From positions 682,001 to 746,000 of the forward strand of contig NZ_RZIS01000002.1 in NCBI RefSeq assembly GCF_005281835.1: a DNA stretch of 64,000 nucleotides, written 5' to 3'. The notes below the pieces were generated by a model that was not told the DNA's origin, did not search any database, and saw only the letters and a program-made list of their open reading frames with translations. The position numbers and the translations under genes were made by a program. This document shows positions 26,967 through 36,081 of the stretch, in pieces. The stretch comes from Vibrio profundi. Lineage in GTDB: Bacteria > Pseudomonadota > Gammaproteobacteria > Enterobacterales > Vibrionaceae. The first letter of the stretch is position 1; every line of letters starts with the position of its first letter.

Positions 26967-27779
26967 ATGAACAAAGAGAACTTTTCAGATAAGTTGAAAT
27001 TGTTACGTGAACAGTTAGGCGCTTCTCAAGAGGAGTTAGCTGACGTATTGGCTAAATCTCATCGAGCATTTAAAGGTGTTAACCAAGTTATGCTCAGCCA
27101 ATGGGAGCGCGGAAAAACCCAACCTAGTTTTGTACGACGTTTAGGGATAGCGAGCTTCTTTCAGCAGGATTACGACTTTTCCATTGAAGAAATGGTCCAA
27201 GTGAAAGCGGCGACTAAGTTGATGGATAAGCCGTTTAACTTCGATATCGCCTACGATTACAAAATCGGTGCAGTGGAAACTTATAAGTTAGCCGACATAC
27301 CTGATGAGCGATTACACCTTATTCGAAGCATGCACAGCAAATTGTATGGTCGAGACTTCATTGAAACGGCGAAACGTTTAGGAGTCCCGTCTAGCGATAT
27401 GCTGGTCATGTGCTTTTTGTGTGAGAATTTGATGATCGGGCATGTGGTTTATGAGACCGGTGGGAATATGTTGTTCAGTGTAGGGGCAATGAGTGCGCCT
27501 ATCAGGCGTCAGATATTCGATCATTTGGCGGCTGATATGCCAGAGACGGAATTTAGTTTTCCTACGATTGATCCAGCTATGAGCCAGTTTTTGTATGACC
27601 TGTATTTTGAACCTTGTTGTAATAAGTTGGGGTTAACCTTCTATCGAGCAAGTATCAAGAAAGTGGTCGAGAATCCCTTCTCTCAGATGATTCAAAACAA
27701 GCACGATGTCTATTTTAAGTACATTCGTTATTATGATCTTAAGATGAAAAAGAAGAGCGTTGAGTTCATTACAAATTGA
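26967..27779 (+). CDS. XRE-type helix-turn-helix protein with unassigned C-terminal domain
   Basis: A 270-residue protein. Residues about 8-60 form a Cro/C1-type helix-turn-helix (LKLLREQLGASQEELADVLA, then QVMLSQWERGKTQPS). The remaining ~200 residues are one folded domain with CFLCENLMIGHVVYE and FDLYFEPCCNKLG-like elements; the pattern of strand and helix loosely recalls acyltransferase folds, but I cannot name it. It may be a ligand-sensing regulator. The start is uncertain: an ATG ten codons upstream is possible. Its 3' end overlaps the convergent receiver-like gene by 11 bases. Confidence 0.65.
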   Translation: MNKENFSDKLKLLREQLGASQEELADVLAKSHRAFKGVNQVMLSQWERGKTQPSFVRRLGIASFFQQDYDFSIEEMVQVKAATKLMDKPFNFDIAYDYKIGAVETYKLADIPDERLHLIRSMHSKLYGRDFIETAKRLGVPSSDMLVMCFLCENLMIGHVVYETGGNMLFSVGAMSAPIRRQIFDHLAADMPETEFSFPTIDPAMSQFLYDLYFEPCCNKLGLTFYRASIKKVVENPFSQMIQNKHDVYFKYIRYYDLKMKKKSVEFITN

Positions 27780-29373
27780 CTCTGATCGCTTCATACTCCG
27801 TTTTCAGCCTCACCAAGTTGCTGAATTGCCCTAAATCTTCATAGGATTGGCGTAAATAAGAGATACTGGATTCAATACTCAGCATTAGCTTTTTGGTTTT
27901 CTTTACCTTTCTTCGCTTCACTACATTGGCAAACTGAGACACTAGACCTTCGTGATACTCTTTGTTTAGCGGTGAGGTGTCGGCCATTGAAACTAAAGTC
28001 GTTAAGTCGGAATCTCTATTTAAATTGAAATACAGCTCTTTGCTATCACTTAACTGAGATAAATTTTCCAGTAACTTTCCAGCGATGATGGACAAGAAGT
28101 CATTTTCAACGAAGGTTAACTGCTGTTCGGCCAACATCTTGACTTTGGAATGAAGCCCTAGGTGATAGCAAGCAAGCGCCAGCAAAATAAGCACCAAGTT
28201 GTCTTTAGCGTAAATAGCTCTTTTTACGTAAGCATCGAACTTCTTGCTCATTTTGAACAGTTCACGTGAATCGTAATGTTTCAGCACGTAAAGGAACAGA
28301 TAGTACAAGTGATGATGCGGGTTGTTGTCGATCACTAGTTTGTCGAATTCCTTACTGTGTGGAGCACTACCATTAAATACGTTATCTAAGGCTTTAATGC
28401 TTAACACAAACAGCGAGATCTTTTTGTCTAACAAAGGATTCGTTTGGTTATTCTTTACAAATGCACTTAAGGTTTCAGCGGTTGTCGCGTAGTCCAATTC
28501 ATAAAGGTTGAGAACTGCTGACTTAATCGTTTTTTCCTGATCGCTTGTGAATTTTTTATAAGTACCGATAAGTTGTTGGTAGTTACTAGCCTTAAGTTCA
28601 CTTTCCATTAATAGCCATTTCACTCTGGGGTGATCTTTAATCGTCGGCTTCTGTTCGAGCAGCGCTAATACGCGCCCACTGTCACCAAGCAAGCTATAGA
28701 TCTCTATTAGCTGCACTACTGGCCATTCGCTATTCTGGCTAAGCTGTGCTGAACATAGAGTGATAGCTTCATCGAAGCGTTTTAAATGCACCAGTGACAA
28801 ACACCGAACGCGAGTCAGTTCGTTATTAAAGGCTGCGTTGTCTTGTTCTATGTATTGGGTAAGCTCGATGACTTGTTCATAGTTACGTTGGAAATAAGCA
28901 TTTTTTATCGGTTTTAAAGCTGTTCCTCTAATGATGACTTGGTTGAGCTTAGTCACGAACTGATTGTGATTAAATGGCTTGGCAATAAACCCATCGGGTA
29001 AATGCTGGTCTATTTCTCGGATGGTCTCTTGATCCATTGTGTTATCGGTCACGATTAAAGCCGTGAGCTTTTCGCGTATGTGCTCTTTTTCTATAAAGCG
29101 GAAGAATTCCCTGCCAACGGGTCGGTTCTTAAAAGTATACGAACAGATAATGATGTCATAATGGTTACCTGACTCAATGCTATCTCTCAGGTACCAGCAG
29201 GCGAGCTTAGTATCTAAAGCGTAATTAATGTTTTTTTCCGCTACTTTGATTTTGTTCATGATCTTGCGAATGCTATGGATAAACAAAGGGCTGTCATCAA
29301 TGATCAAAACTTTGAATTTAGAGAATGCAGCCGCAGGTTGTGGCTGCTCGGGTGAATTTGTCCTGAGGCTCAT
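27769..29373 (-). CDS. Degenerate receiver-domain protein with helical repeat region
   Basis: A 534-residue cytoplasmic protein. Residues about 20-145 form a receiver domain: the acidic pair in VLIIDDSPL, the Thr in LIVTDNT and the Lys in FIAKPF are present. Where the phosphorylated Asp should be, the sequence reads IIICSYTF, so Ser replaces it. The rest (about 150-500) is a helical repeat region resembling TPR superhelices, likely for protein binding. Its ATG overlaps the stop of the upstream EAL gene by four bases, so the two are translationally coupled and probably work together in c-di-GMP signalling. Confidence 0.75.
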   Translation of the reverse strand: MSLRTNSPEQPQPAAAFSKFKVLIIDDSPLFIHSIRKIMNKIKVAEKNINYALDTKLACWYLRDSIESGNHYDIIICSYTFKNRPVGREFFRFIEKEHIREKLTALIVTDNTMDQETIREIDQHLPDGFIAKPFNHNQFVTKLNQVIIRGTALKPIKNAYFQRNYEQVIELTQYIEQDNAAFNNELTRVRCLSLVHLKRFDEAITLCSAQLSQNSEWPVVQLIEIYSLLGDSGRVLALLEQKPTIKDHPRVKWLLMESELKASNYQQLIGTYKKFTSDQEKTIKSAVLNLYELDYATTAETLSAFVKNNQTNPLLDKKISLFVLSIKALDNVFNGSAPHSKEFDKLVIDNNPHHHLYYLFLYVLKHYDSRELFKMSKKFDAYVKRAIYAKDNLVLILLALACYHLGLHSKVKMLAEQQLTFVENDFLSIIAGKLLENLSQLSDSKELYFNLNRDSDLTTLVSMADTSPLNKEYHEGLVSQFANVVKRRKVKKTKKLMLSIESSISYLRQSYEDLGQFSNLVRLKTEYEAIRVNL

Positions 29374-30104
29374 AGAGTGAACCCTCGCAGTTCGCTTGGT
29401 CTCACTGGCTTAGAAAAGTGGAACCCTTGGTAGCTATCGAACCCCAATGAATCTACGTAAGAGCAAGTTTCAGCATCTTCGACGCCTTCTGCGACGGTTC
29501 TGATACCCACTTCCTTGCAAAAAATGACTAAATTCTTGATGAGCAATGTGAATTTTTCACCGCAGTTGTTGATGAGTGATTTATCGAATTTCACTTCATC
29601 CACATTTAGGCTCATGACTTTTTCGATGTTTGAGTGACCGACGCCAAAGTCATCAATGGAGAATTGAACCCCAAGCTGTTTGAACTGTTGGATGTGTAAA
29701 TGCAGCATGTCGTCTATCTCATCGTTTTCGCTCAGTTCAAAAATGAGCTGATGAGCGGGAAAGGATGATTCCCATAGCAGGGCTTTAACACGTTGGGCGT
29801 TATAAGGTTTTTCTAATACATTTTTGCTGATGTTCACCGATAGATTAAGAGACGGAGACAGAGCTTTGATTTCATAGAGTGCTTGCTCCAGTACAACGAA
29901 AAAGATTTGCTCTTCATAACCAAGTTCAAACGCACGATCTAAAAACAGCGCAGGTGCGAAGATTCCATGTTCTGGGATGTGGATTCGAAACAATGCTTCT
30001 ACTCCCGTCATCTTTTCATTGCTAGGCGCGACTTTTGGCTGGTAGAAGCAAGTGTGCCAGTGGTTAGCAAACGCTTCGTTGATTAAATGATCGGATAAAT
30101 GCAT
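29370..30104 (-). CDS. Stand-alone EAL-domain c-di-GMP phosphodiesterase
   Basis: A 244-residue protein that is essentially one EAL domain. Catalytic and metal motifs are present: VEALFR (the EAL signature), NLSVNIS, FELSEND, IDDFGVGHSN, VKFDKS, AEGVED and YQGFHFSKP. It therefore should hydrolyse c-di-GMP to pGpG. No sensor domain is attached; the receiver-like protein encoded four bases into its stop may provide regulation in trans. Confidence 0.85.
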   Translation of the reverse strand: MHLSDHLINEAFANHWHTCFYQPKVAPSNEKMTGVEALFRIHIPEHGIFAPALFLDRAFELGYEEQIFFVVLEQALYEIKALSPSLNLSVNISKNVLEKPYNAQRVKALLWESSFPAHQLIFELSENDEIDDMLHLHIQQFKQLGVQFSIDDFGVGHSNIEKVMSLNVDEVKFDKSLINNCGEKFTLLIKNLVIFCKEVGIRTVAEGVEDAETCSYVDSLGFDSYQGFHFSKPVRPSELRGFTL

Positions 30105-30437
30105 GGGCTTGATTGGCTCAGTGGTTAAAATGGCCGCACATTGTGAAAGCTCAGCGTTGGACTCGCTATATCGTTTTACGATTAAAAATTTGGATTCAAT
30201 ATGAATTGAGATTTATGTGCAGTAGCTGAATTTGTGTGACTTGTATCATTAATAATCTTTATTTGTGATTTGAAGTCATTAATGTTTTTCCAGCCCGAGG
30301 GATAATCGTTTCTCAGTAGTTCAACTAAAATGTCAGTATCAGTTTTACAGTGTAAATGAGCCATCTGGCTTTCATTTAGGCTCCCTACATAAAGCAGCGT
30401 TCACGTTGCTCAATAATAACTAGGAAGGAATGAGACA
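30105..30437. other. Promoter region of kbl-tdh
   Basis: About 330 bases between the divergent EAL operon and kbl. It contains only a 60-codon minus-strand frame without family resemblance, which I do not call. A partial CRP-like half-site occurs near 30235-30250. The kbl ribosome site AGGAAGGA is at the right end. Confidence 0.4.
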
Positions 30438-31631
30438 ATGTCTTCTGCATTTTACCAACAGATTCAAACTCAAATCGAAGAAGTTAAAGAAGAAGGTCTT
30501 TACAAGTCTGAACGCATTATCACTTCTGCTCAAAAAGCAGCAGTTTCTATCTCGACTGGTGAAGAAGTACTAAACTTTTGTGCAAACAACTACTTAGGTC
30601 TTGCTAACCACCCAGAGCTTATCGAAGCTGCAAAAGGTGGTATGGATCAGCACGGTTTTGGTATGGCTTCAGTTCGTTTCATCTGTGGTACTCAAGATTC
30701 TCATAAAGAACTAGAGCAAAAGCTGTCTACGTTCCTAGGTAAAGAAGACACAATCCTTTACACATCTTGTTTTGATGCTAACGCTGGCCTATTCGAAACA
30801 ATTTTAGGCAAAGAAGACGCAATCATCTCTGACGCACTAAACCACGCTTCAATCATCGATGGTGTTCGTTTATGTAAAGCGATGCGCTTCCGTTACGCGA
30901 ACAACAACATGGAAGAGCTAGAGCAGCAACTTATCGCAGCTAAAGAAGCTGGCGCTCGCCACACGCTAATCGTAACTGACGGCGTATTCTCAATGGACGG
31001 CGTAGTAGCGAACCTTCCTGCTATCTGTGACCTTGCTGACAAATACGATGCACTAGTTATGGTTGATGATTCTCACGCAGTGGGCTTCATGGGTGAAAAC
31101 GGCGCTGGTACTCACGAGTTCCACAACGTTGTTGACCGTATCGACATCATCACAGGTACGCTAGGTAAAGCTATGGGTGGCGCTTCAGGTGGTTACACGT
31201 CTGGTAAGAAAGAAGTGATCGACTGGCTACGTCAGCGTTCTCGTCCATACCTATTCTCTAACTCTGTTGCACCAGCAATCGTATCGGCGTCTATCCGCGT
31301 TCTAGATCTTCTAGCTGAATCTGGCGACTTACGTACAACACTATGGGAAAACTCTGCACACTTCCGTACTCGCATGGAAGAAGCTGGTTTCACTATGGGT
31401 GGTGCTGACCACGCAATCATCCCAATCATGCTTGGTGATGCAAAAGTAGCGGCTGAATTTGCAGAGCGCGCTCTAGAGAAAGGCATCTACGTTGTAGGTT
31501 TCTCTTTCCCTGTAGTACCAAAAGGTCAAGCTCGTATCCGTACGCAAATGTCTGCAGCACACTCTCGTGAGCAACTAGACCGCGCAATCGATGCGTTTAT
31601 CCAAGTTGGTAAAGACATGGGTATCATCTAA
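30438..31631 (+). CDS. kbl: 2-amino-3-ketobutyrate CoA ligase (glycine C-acetyltransferase)
   Basis: A 397-residue PLP enzyme, the length of E. coli Kbl. It cleaves 2-amino-3-oxobutyrate with CoA to glycine and acetyl-CoA, the second step of threonine breakdown. Family motifs include [33 protein letters not shown] and the PLP-binding Lys in [14 protein letters not shown]. Codon use is strongly biased, suggesting high expression. It is the first gene of the kbl-tdh operon with an AGGAAGGA ribosome site. Confidence 0.97.
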   Translation: MSSAFYQQIQTQIEEVKEEGLYKSERIITSAQKAAVSISTGEEVLNFCANNYLGLANHPELIEAAKGGMDQHGFGMASVRFICGTQDSHKELEQKLSTFLGKEDTILYTSCFDANAGLFETILGKEDAIISDALNHASIIDGVRLCKAMRFRYANNNMEELEQQLIAAKEAGARHTLIVTDGVFSMDGVVANLPAICDLADKYDALVMVDDSHAVGFMGENGAGTHEFHNVVDRIDIITGTLGKAMGGASGGYTSGKKEVIDWLRQRSRPYLFSNSVAPAIVSASIRVLDLLAESGDLRTTLWENSAHFRTRMEEAGFTMGGADHAIIPIMLGDAKVAAEFAERALEKGIYVVGFSFPVVPKGQARIRTQMSAAHSREQLDRAIDAFIQVGKDMGII

Positions 31632-31645
31632 TTTTATTGCAGGTT

Positions 31646-31722
31646 GTTAGCGTAACGCTAACGCTGTGATGATTAGATAAGAACAATAAGATTTTTGATT
31701 CTCGCCTTACAGTTAGGCGAGA
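31646..31722 (+). promoter_or_regulatory. Two hairpins in the kbl-tdh spacer
   Basis: The spacer contains GTTAGCG-TAA-CGCTAAC (31646-31662) and TCTCGCCT-loop-AGGCGAGA (31700-31722). Neither has a T-tract, so they are unlikely to terminate fully. They may stabilise or process the operon message, or tune tdh translation. This is inference from symmetry only. Confidence 0.4.
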
Positions 31723-31738
31723 TGAACTAGGTAACATT

Positions 31739-32770
31739 ATGAAAATTAAAGCACTTTCTAAACTTAAGCCTGAAGAAGGCATTTGGATGACCGAGGTTGA
31801 AAAACCTGAAATGGGTCATAATGATCTTCTTATCCGTATTAAGAAAACCGCAATCTGTGGTACAGACGTACACATCTACAACTGGGATGAGTGGTCACAA
31901 AACACAATTCCAGTACCTATGGTTGTCGGTCACGAATACGTAGGTGAAGTTGTTGGCATCGGCCAAGAAGTTCGTGGTTTTGAAATCGGCGATCGTGTAT
32001 CTGGCGAAGGTCACATCACATGTGGTCACTGTCGTAACTGTCGTGGCGGCCGTACTCACCTTTGTCGTAACACTACGGGTGTTGGTGTTAACCGCACTGG
32101 TGCATTCTCTGAATACCTTGTGATCCCAGCGTTCAACGCGTTTAAGATCCCTGCAGAGATTTCAGATGATCTAGCATCAATCTTTGACCCGTTCGGTAAC
32201 GCAGTACACACAGCGCTTTCTTTCGACCTAGTAGGTGAAGACGTGTTAATCACTGGTGCTGGTCCAATCGGTATCATGGCTGCTGCAGTTGCTAAGCACG
32301 TAGGTGCTCGTCACGTTGTAATTACTGACGTAAACGAATACCGCCTAGACCTTGCTAAGAAGATGGGTGTAACGCGCGCTGTAAACGTGATGGAAGAGAA
32401 GCTTGAAGACGTAATGGCTGATCTTGGTATGACGGAAGGCTTCGATGTAGGCCTAGAAATGTCTGGCGTACCATCAGCATTCAACAGCATGCTAACGAAC
32501 ATGAACCACGGCGGTAAGATCTCTCTACTAGGTATTCCACCATCAGACATGGCAGTAGACTGGAACCAAGTAATCTTCAAAGGCTTGGTTATCAAAGGTA
32601 TCTACGGTCGTGAGATGTTCGAAACTTGGTACAAAATGGCTTCACTAATCCAGTCTGGCCTAGATCTAACACCAATTATCACTCACCACTACAAAGTGGA
32701 CGACTTCCAAGCAGGCTTCGATATGATGCGCTCTGGTATGTCTGGTAAAGTAATCCTAGATTGGGAGTAG
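31739..32770 (+). CDS. tdh: L-threonine 3-dehydrogenase
   Basis: A 343-residue zinc alcohol-dehydrogenase-family enzyme that oxidises L-threonine to 2-amino-3-oxobutyrate with NAD. It has the catalytic-zinc motifs CGTDVHIY and GHEYVGEVV, a structural zinc site [15 protein letters not shown], and the nucleotide-binding [10 protein letters not shown]. The length equals that of E. coli Tdh. It follows kbl by 107 bases and ends in a terminator. Its last ~54 bases recur downstream at 34735-34788, suggesting recombination at this 3' end. Confidence 0.97.
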   Translation: MKIKALSKLKPEEGIWMTEVEKPEMGHNDLLIRIKKTAICGTDVHIYNWDEWSQNTIPVPMVVGHEYVGEVVGIGQEVRGFEIGDRVSGEGHITCGHCRNCRGGRTHLCRNTTGVGVNRTGAFSEYLVIPAFNAFKIPAEISDDLASIFDPFGNAVHTALSFDLVGEDVLITGAGPIGIMAAAVAKHVGARHVVITDVNEYRLDLAKKMGVTRAVNVMEEKLEDVMADLGMTEGFDVGLEMSGVPSAFNSMLTNMNHGGKISLLGIPPSDMAVDWNQVIFKGLVIKGIYGREMFETWYKMASLIQSGLDLTPIITHHYKVDDFQAGFDMMRSGMSGKVILDWE

Positions 32771-32808
32771 TCTTGAGTTAGCTAGAGCGACTTAAGAAAG
32801 TTTAATAG

Positions 32809-32840
32809 AAAGGCGACAGTAATTACTGTCGCCTTTTTTG
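32809..32840 (+). terminator. Terminator after tdh
   Basis: A perfect 28-base palindrome centred on AATT (AAAGGCGACAGTAA / TTACTGTCGCCTTT), followed by T residues, 40 bases after tdh. Confidence 0.9.
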
Positions 32841-33072
32841 TTTTTTTTAGAGGAAAGAAGAACCACTCAAGGCTAATTAAAAGTGGAATAAATCGACGCA
32901 CAAGTGTTAATAAAATCGGGAAGTCACAAAGAAAAAACGCTAAATAACGTAATACTGACTGGCGGAGCCCCTACAAAGAAGAGTATTTATAATGCTTCCT
33001 ATTATTAATAGGGCAATGTATTGAGATGGTGATTGCAAGTTCAACTTTTTAGTGAAATAGCCCTATCAAATA

Positions 33073-33576
33073 GTGAAATTGAAACGTGTGTCTTCTGTAT
33101 GGTTGCTGCTCATTTCAATAAACATCAATACTTTAACTATGAATTTACGTTCAATTATTTTGGTCGGCTCGTTACTGAGTAGCTCCCAAGGTTTTGCTTC
33201 CGAGCCTGAAGTTGTTACCTGCGAGTCAAATAAACCAGGAACCGTGATGGTTCAAGAAGATGAGTTGTTTGTGGTCGTAAATGACACACTAATCCGCAAT
33301 TCTGACTACTGGCAAAACTTTCTGGATGGCAACATCCAACTCTGCACCACTCACGTAACAGACATGAGTGACTTGTTTGCTAAAGACAAATACTTCAACC
33401 AAGACATCAGCCGTTGGGACACTTCTCGTGTCACCAATATGAATCGCATGTTCTTCGGCGCAAAGCGCTTTGACCAAGATTTGACTTATTGGGACGTCAA
33501 GCGCGTCTCTCGTCATGCTGATTTCGCTAAAGACAGTGGCCTATCTTCAGATAGCCTTCCAGCCTTTTCTGATTAA
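33073..33576 (+). CDS. Short BspA/DUF285-repeat secreted protein
   Basis: A protein of up to 167 residues with a hydrophobic N-terminus; a second candidate start (MNLRS) is at 33139, giving a cleaner signal peptide ending FASE. Neither has a clear ribosome site. After ~60 unique residues come two 25-residue DUF285 units ([20 protein letters not shown] and the next) and a cap ending in FAKDSGLSSDSLPAF. It is a small paralog of the next gene, whose cap ends [15 protein letters not shown]. These repeats occur in surface proteins; binding targets are unknown. The GTG start is tentative. Confidence 0.65.
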   Translation: MKLKRVSSVWLLLISININTLTMNLRSIILVGSLLSSSQGFASEPEVVTCESNKPGTVMVQEDELFVVVNDTLIRNSDYWQNFLDGNIQLCTTHVTDMSDLFAKDKYFNQDISRWDTSRVTNMNRMFFGAKRFDQDLTYWDVKRVSRHADFAKDSGLSSDSLPAFSD

Positions 33577-33602
33577 CGTCTATTCAACCCTAGGAAAATA
33601 CA

Positions 33603-34643
33603 ATGAAAAAAACCATCACCTCACTTGTTGTGGGCGCAGCCGCGCTCGCTAGCCAAACCGCTTTTGCTATTGATATCTCAGTAAAATGCCCAGACCAGCC
33701 CGTCAACTCCGTGGTGCTCGAAAATGGTAAAGTATATGTAGTAGTGGATAATACACTCATCAAAGACAAGACGTTGCTGGATAACCTAGAACAAGGCAAC
33801 ATTGGTTTTTGTACCACGCAAGTAACCGATATGAGCGACGTATTTCATGAGCGCGAATCGTTTAATGCCGATATCAGTGATTGGGATACGTCTAATGTGA
33901 CGGATATGAGCAACATGTTTATGAAGGCAAAAGCCTTTAACCAAGACATTGGGAATTGGATTACTTCTAGTATAACTGATATGTCGGGCATGTTTTGGTT
34001 TGCGGAGGCATTTGACCAAGATATAGGATACTGGGATACATCGAGCGTGATAAATATGAACGCAATGTTTAGTGAGGCCCACGCCTTTAACCAAGACATC
34101 GGGTATTGGGATGTATCTAGTGTTACTCAAATGGTAAATATGTTCCGTCGTGCTAAAGCATTTAATCAAGATATCGGCTACTGGAATACATCGAATGTAA
34201 AGGATATGGGCTCGATGTTTGCATCGACGAGTAGCTTTAATCAAGACATTGGTTACTGGGATACATCTAGTGTCACATCTATGTTTGGTATGTTTTCGAA
34301 TGCCCATGCGTTTAACCAAGACATTGGTAAATGGGATACCTCTAGTGTGACAAATATGCTTGGAATGTTTGGGGACTCTTTACAATTTAACCAAGACATT
34401 GGTAAATGGGATACCTCTAATGTAACGAGAATGTGGAGAATGTTTGGTGGCGCTAGAGCTTTTAACCAAGATATTAGCCGTTGGGATACTTCAAATGTTT
34501 ATGATATGGACCTTATGTTCTATAAGAATAAAGTATTTTCCCAAAATTTAACCAGCTGGAATGTCAGTAAAGTAACGAAGTATACTGATTTTGCAAAAGA
34601 CAGTATTTTGACCGAAGAACAATTACCGTATTTTGTTAATTAA
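33603..34643 (+). CDS. BspA/DUF285-repeat secreted protein with ten 25-residue repeats
   Basis: A 346-residue protein with a signal peptide (about 1-22, ending AFA). After an ~65-residue N-domain, ten tandem 25-residue units run to about residue 325, each close to VTDMSxMFxxAxxFNQDIGxWDTSS, then a short cap. The repeats form the elongated leucine-rich-repeat-like fold of BspA-type proteins, found in adhesins and many marine-bacterial surface proteins. The repeats are very alike, implying recent expansion. It lies 26 bases after the short paralog and probably shares its transcript. The location (periplasm or surface) is not clear. Confidence 0.82.
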   Translation: MKKTITSLVVGAAALASQTAFAIDISVKCPDQPVNSVVLENGKVYVVVDNTLIKDKTLLDNLEQGNIGFCTTQVTDMSDVFHERESFNADISDWDTSNVTDMSNMFMKAKAFNQDIGNWITSSITDMSGMFWFAEAFDQDIGYWDTSSVINMNAMFSEAHAFNQDIGYWDVSSVTQMVNMFRRAKAFNQDIGYWNTSNVKDMGSMFASTSSFNQDIGYWDTSSVTSMFGMFSNAHAFNQDIGKWDTSSVTNMLGMFGDSLQFNQDIGKWDTSNVTRMWRMFGGARAFNQDISRWDTSNVYDMDLMFYKNKVFSQNLTSWNVSKVTKYTDFAKDSILTEEQLPYFVN

Positions 34644-34717
34644 CAGTATGTGAAGTGGCTAGTTGGTGGTTTTTACAATTTGTGTCCGATGATCATTCAT
34701 TACTCATCGATCCAAAA

Positions 34718-34791
34718 TGGACGAGCTCTAAGCTGGCTTCGACATGATGCGTTCTGGTATGTCTGGTAAGGTAATCCTAGATTGGGAATAA
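34718..34791 (+). repeat. Second copy of the tdh 3' end
   Basis: From 34735 to 34788 the sequence matches the last 54 coding bases of tdh at 50 of 54 positions. It encodes the same 18 residues, [18 protein letters not shown], then a TAA stop. All four differences are synonymous. Homology fades upstream into a copy carrying an in-frame stop. It is not a gene but marks the far side of the segment carrying the two BspA-type genes. Confidence 0.85.
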
Positions 34792-34810
34792 GCCTCTAAA
34801 AATTTAAATG

Positions 34811-34843
34811 AAAAGAGCTGAACTCTAGGGTTCAGCTTTTTTG
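34811..34843 (+). terminator. Terminator behind the tdh 3'-end copy
   Basis: An 8-bp stem (AGCTGAAC / GTTCAGCT) with a run of T. It may be the original tdh terminator, displaced with the duplicated gene end. Confidence 0.8.
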
Positions 34844-34887
34844 TATCCGTTATATTGGAGCAAGAATGGCAAACTGCTAAACAAAGG

Positions 34888-35862
34888 TTAGATGTTGTGA
34901 AAGAGCACTTCTAATCTCAGTGTGATTTTAGCCTCGGTATAACGGTAAGGGAGTGGCTCGGTTTCCGAGTCTAAGTCTTTGTTCCAGTTATACTCAGGAA
35001 TGACTTCGTAGAAAAACCATTTCCGGCCGTAGTTGTGGCGATAAGTGACCGACAGATTTGTATTTTCAATGTAATGATAAGGGCGGTTACTTCCTAGAAT
35101 ACTTGCTTGATAGCTTATCGCTTGTTCTTGTGAGATGTAGTGGTAAAACGTAGTACCGGTAGCGAATTCCCATCCCTTTATGTCGTCATCGTAATTCGCG
35201 TAGTTCGTCCACCTGAGTAAGTACTTTTTACTGAACGAGTGCTCTAGGTCGAGTTGGCTGGATTCGCCGGTAATTCGCTTTTTCTGATACACCCTCTGTG
35301 TGAATCGACCAATTGTGGACGTGGTAAAGGGATAAGTGTATTGATATCTCGCTTCAATGGATGGGTGAAAAGTCGCTTTTAAATTAAAGCTGCTTCGACC
35401 TTTTGCGTACCAGTCGTATCGAACACCGACTTGGCTTTCAAAATCTTCAGTTGTTTCTGGTAATAAATCGTGGGGGCCATCTTCCCCTTCGGACTCTAAA
35501 ACCACTTTAAGTTTCTTTGTGACTTTCGGTAAATTAAAGCGCAGTTTAAATCTGGTCCGGTACTTAAAATGGTCTTCATCTGAATATGAAAAATCGTTGT
35601 ACCAGCGGATCAAAGTGCCCGCTCTGGCATCATCTTCCACTCGCTCGTCTACAAAAAAGCTATCAAACCAGACCGCAGGCTGACAAAGCTTAGTGTTCAC
35701 ATAATCAAATGCTTTATCAATGGAATGAGTGTCATCGGATTGGCTTAGGCAAACCGATTCGGTTGGTGATGGAGCAGCCACAACTGAAGTATCTTCGCTA
35801 TAGCTTAGCGAGGAGTAGGTAATGATACTAAAGGTAACAAACGTGCGTAGATACAACTTCAA
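34888..35862 (-). CDS. Putative outer-membrane beta-barrel protein
   Basis: A 324-residue protein with a signal peptide (about 1-22, ending SYS). After ~60 residues including two Cys, the chain is dominated by alternating polar/aromatic strands (YRTRFKLRFNL, LRWTNYANYDDD, VTYRHNYGRKWFFYEVIPEY) and ends LRLEVLFHNI, typical of outer-membrane barrels. I recognise no named family. No neighbour indicates a partner. Confidence 0.65.
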   Translation of the reverse strand: MKLYLRTFVTFSIITYSSLSYSEDTSVVAAPSPTESVCLSQSDDTHSIDKAFDYVNTKLCQPAVWFDSFFVDERVEDDARAGTLIRWYNDFSYSDEDHFKYRTRFKLRFNLPKVTKKLKVVLESEGEDGPHDLLPETTEDFESQVGVRYDWYAKGRSSFNLKATFHPSIEARYQYTYPFTTSTIGRFTQRVYQKKRITGESSQLDLEHSFSKKYLLRWTNYANYDDDIKGWEFATGTTFYHYISQEQAISYQASILGSNRPYHYIENTNLSVTYRHNYGRKWFFYEVIPEYNWNKDLDSETEPLPYRYTEAKITLRLEVLFHNI

Positions 35863-36081
35863 GTACTTTCGTGGCTAGTGGAACTTTAATCATAACACTA
35901 GTTGATGGAACGGTTAGATTGAAAATATCGGTTTATCAATCGCTTCCGTTAACCATCACCTTAATAAATCTTTTCTAACAAAGTCTTTACTCGTCACATG
36001 AGTAATTTTTGGTATAGTCCCGCCCTTAAATTGGCTCATAGAAGTCGACTAAAAATTTGCTCAATAGGATTACCGTCAGAC

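Noticed and set aside
30235..30250. A CRP-like sequence TGTGA-N6-TCATT upstream of kbl.
   Set aside because: Only one half-site is good, and it is about 190 bases from the start codon, too weak to call.
30182..30364. A 60-codon minus-strand frame upstream of kbl.
   Set aside because: It lies where the kbl and EAL promoters must be, has no family resemblance and no convincing ribosome site.
33786..34319. A long minus-strand frame inside the BspA-type gene.
   Set aside because: It reflects the regular repeat of the plus-strand gene and encodes a monotonous His/Ile/Pro pattern with no start signal.
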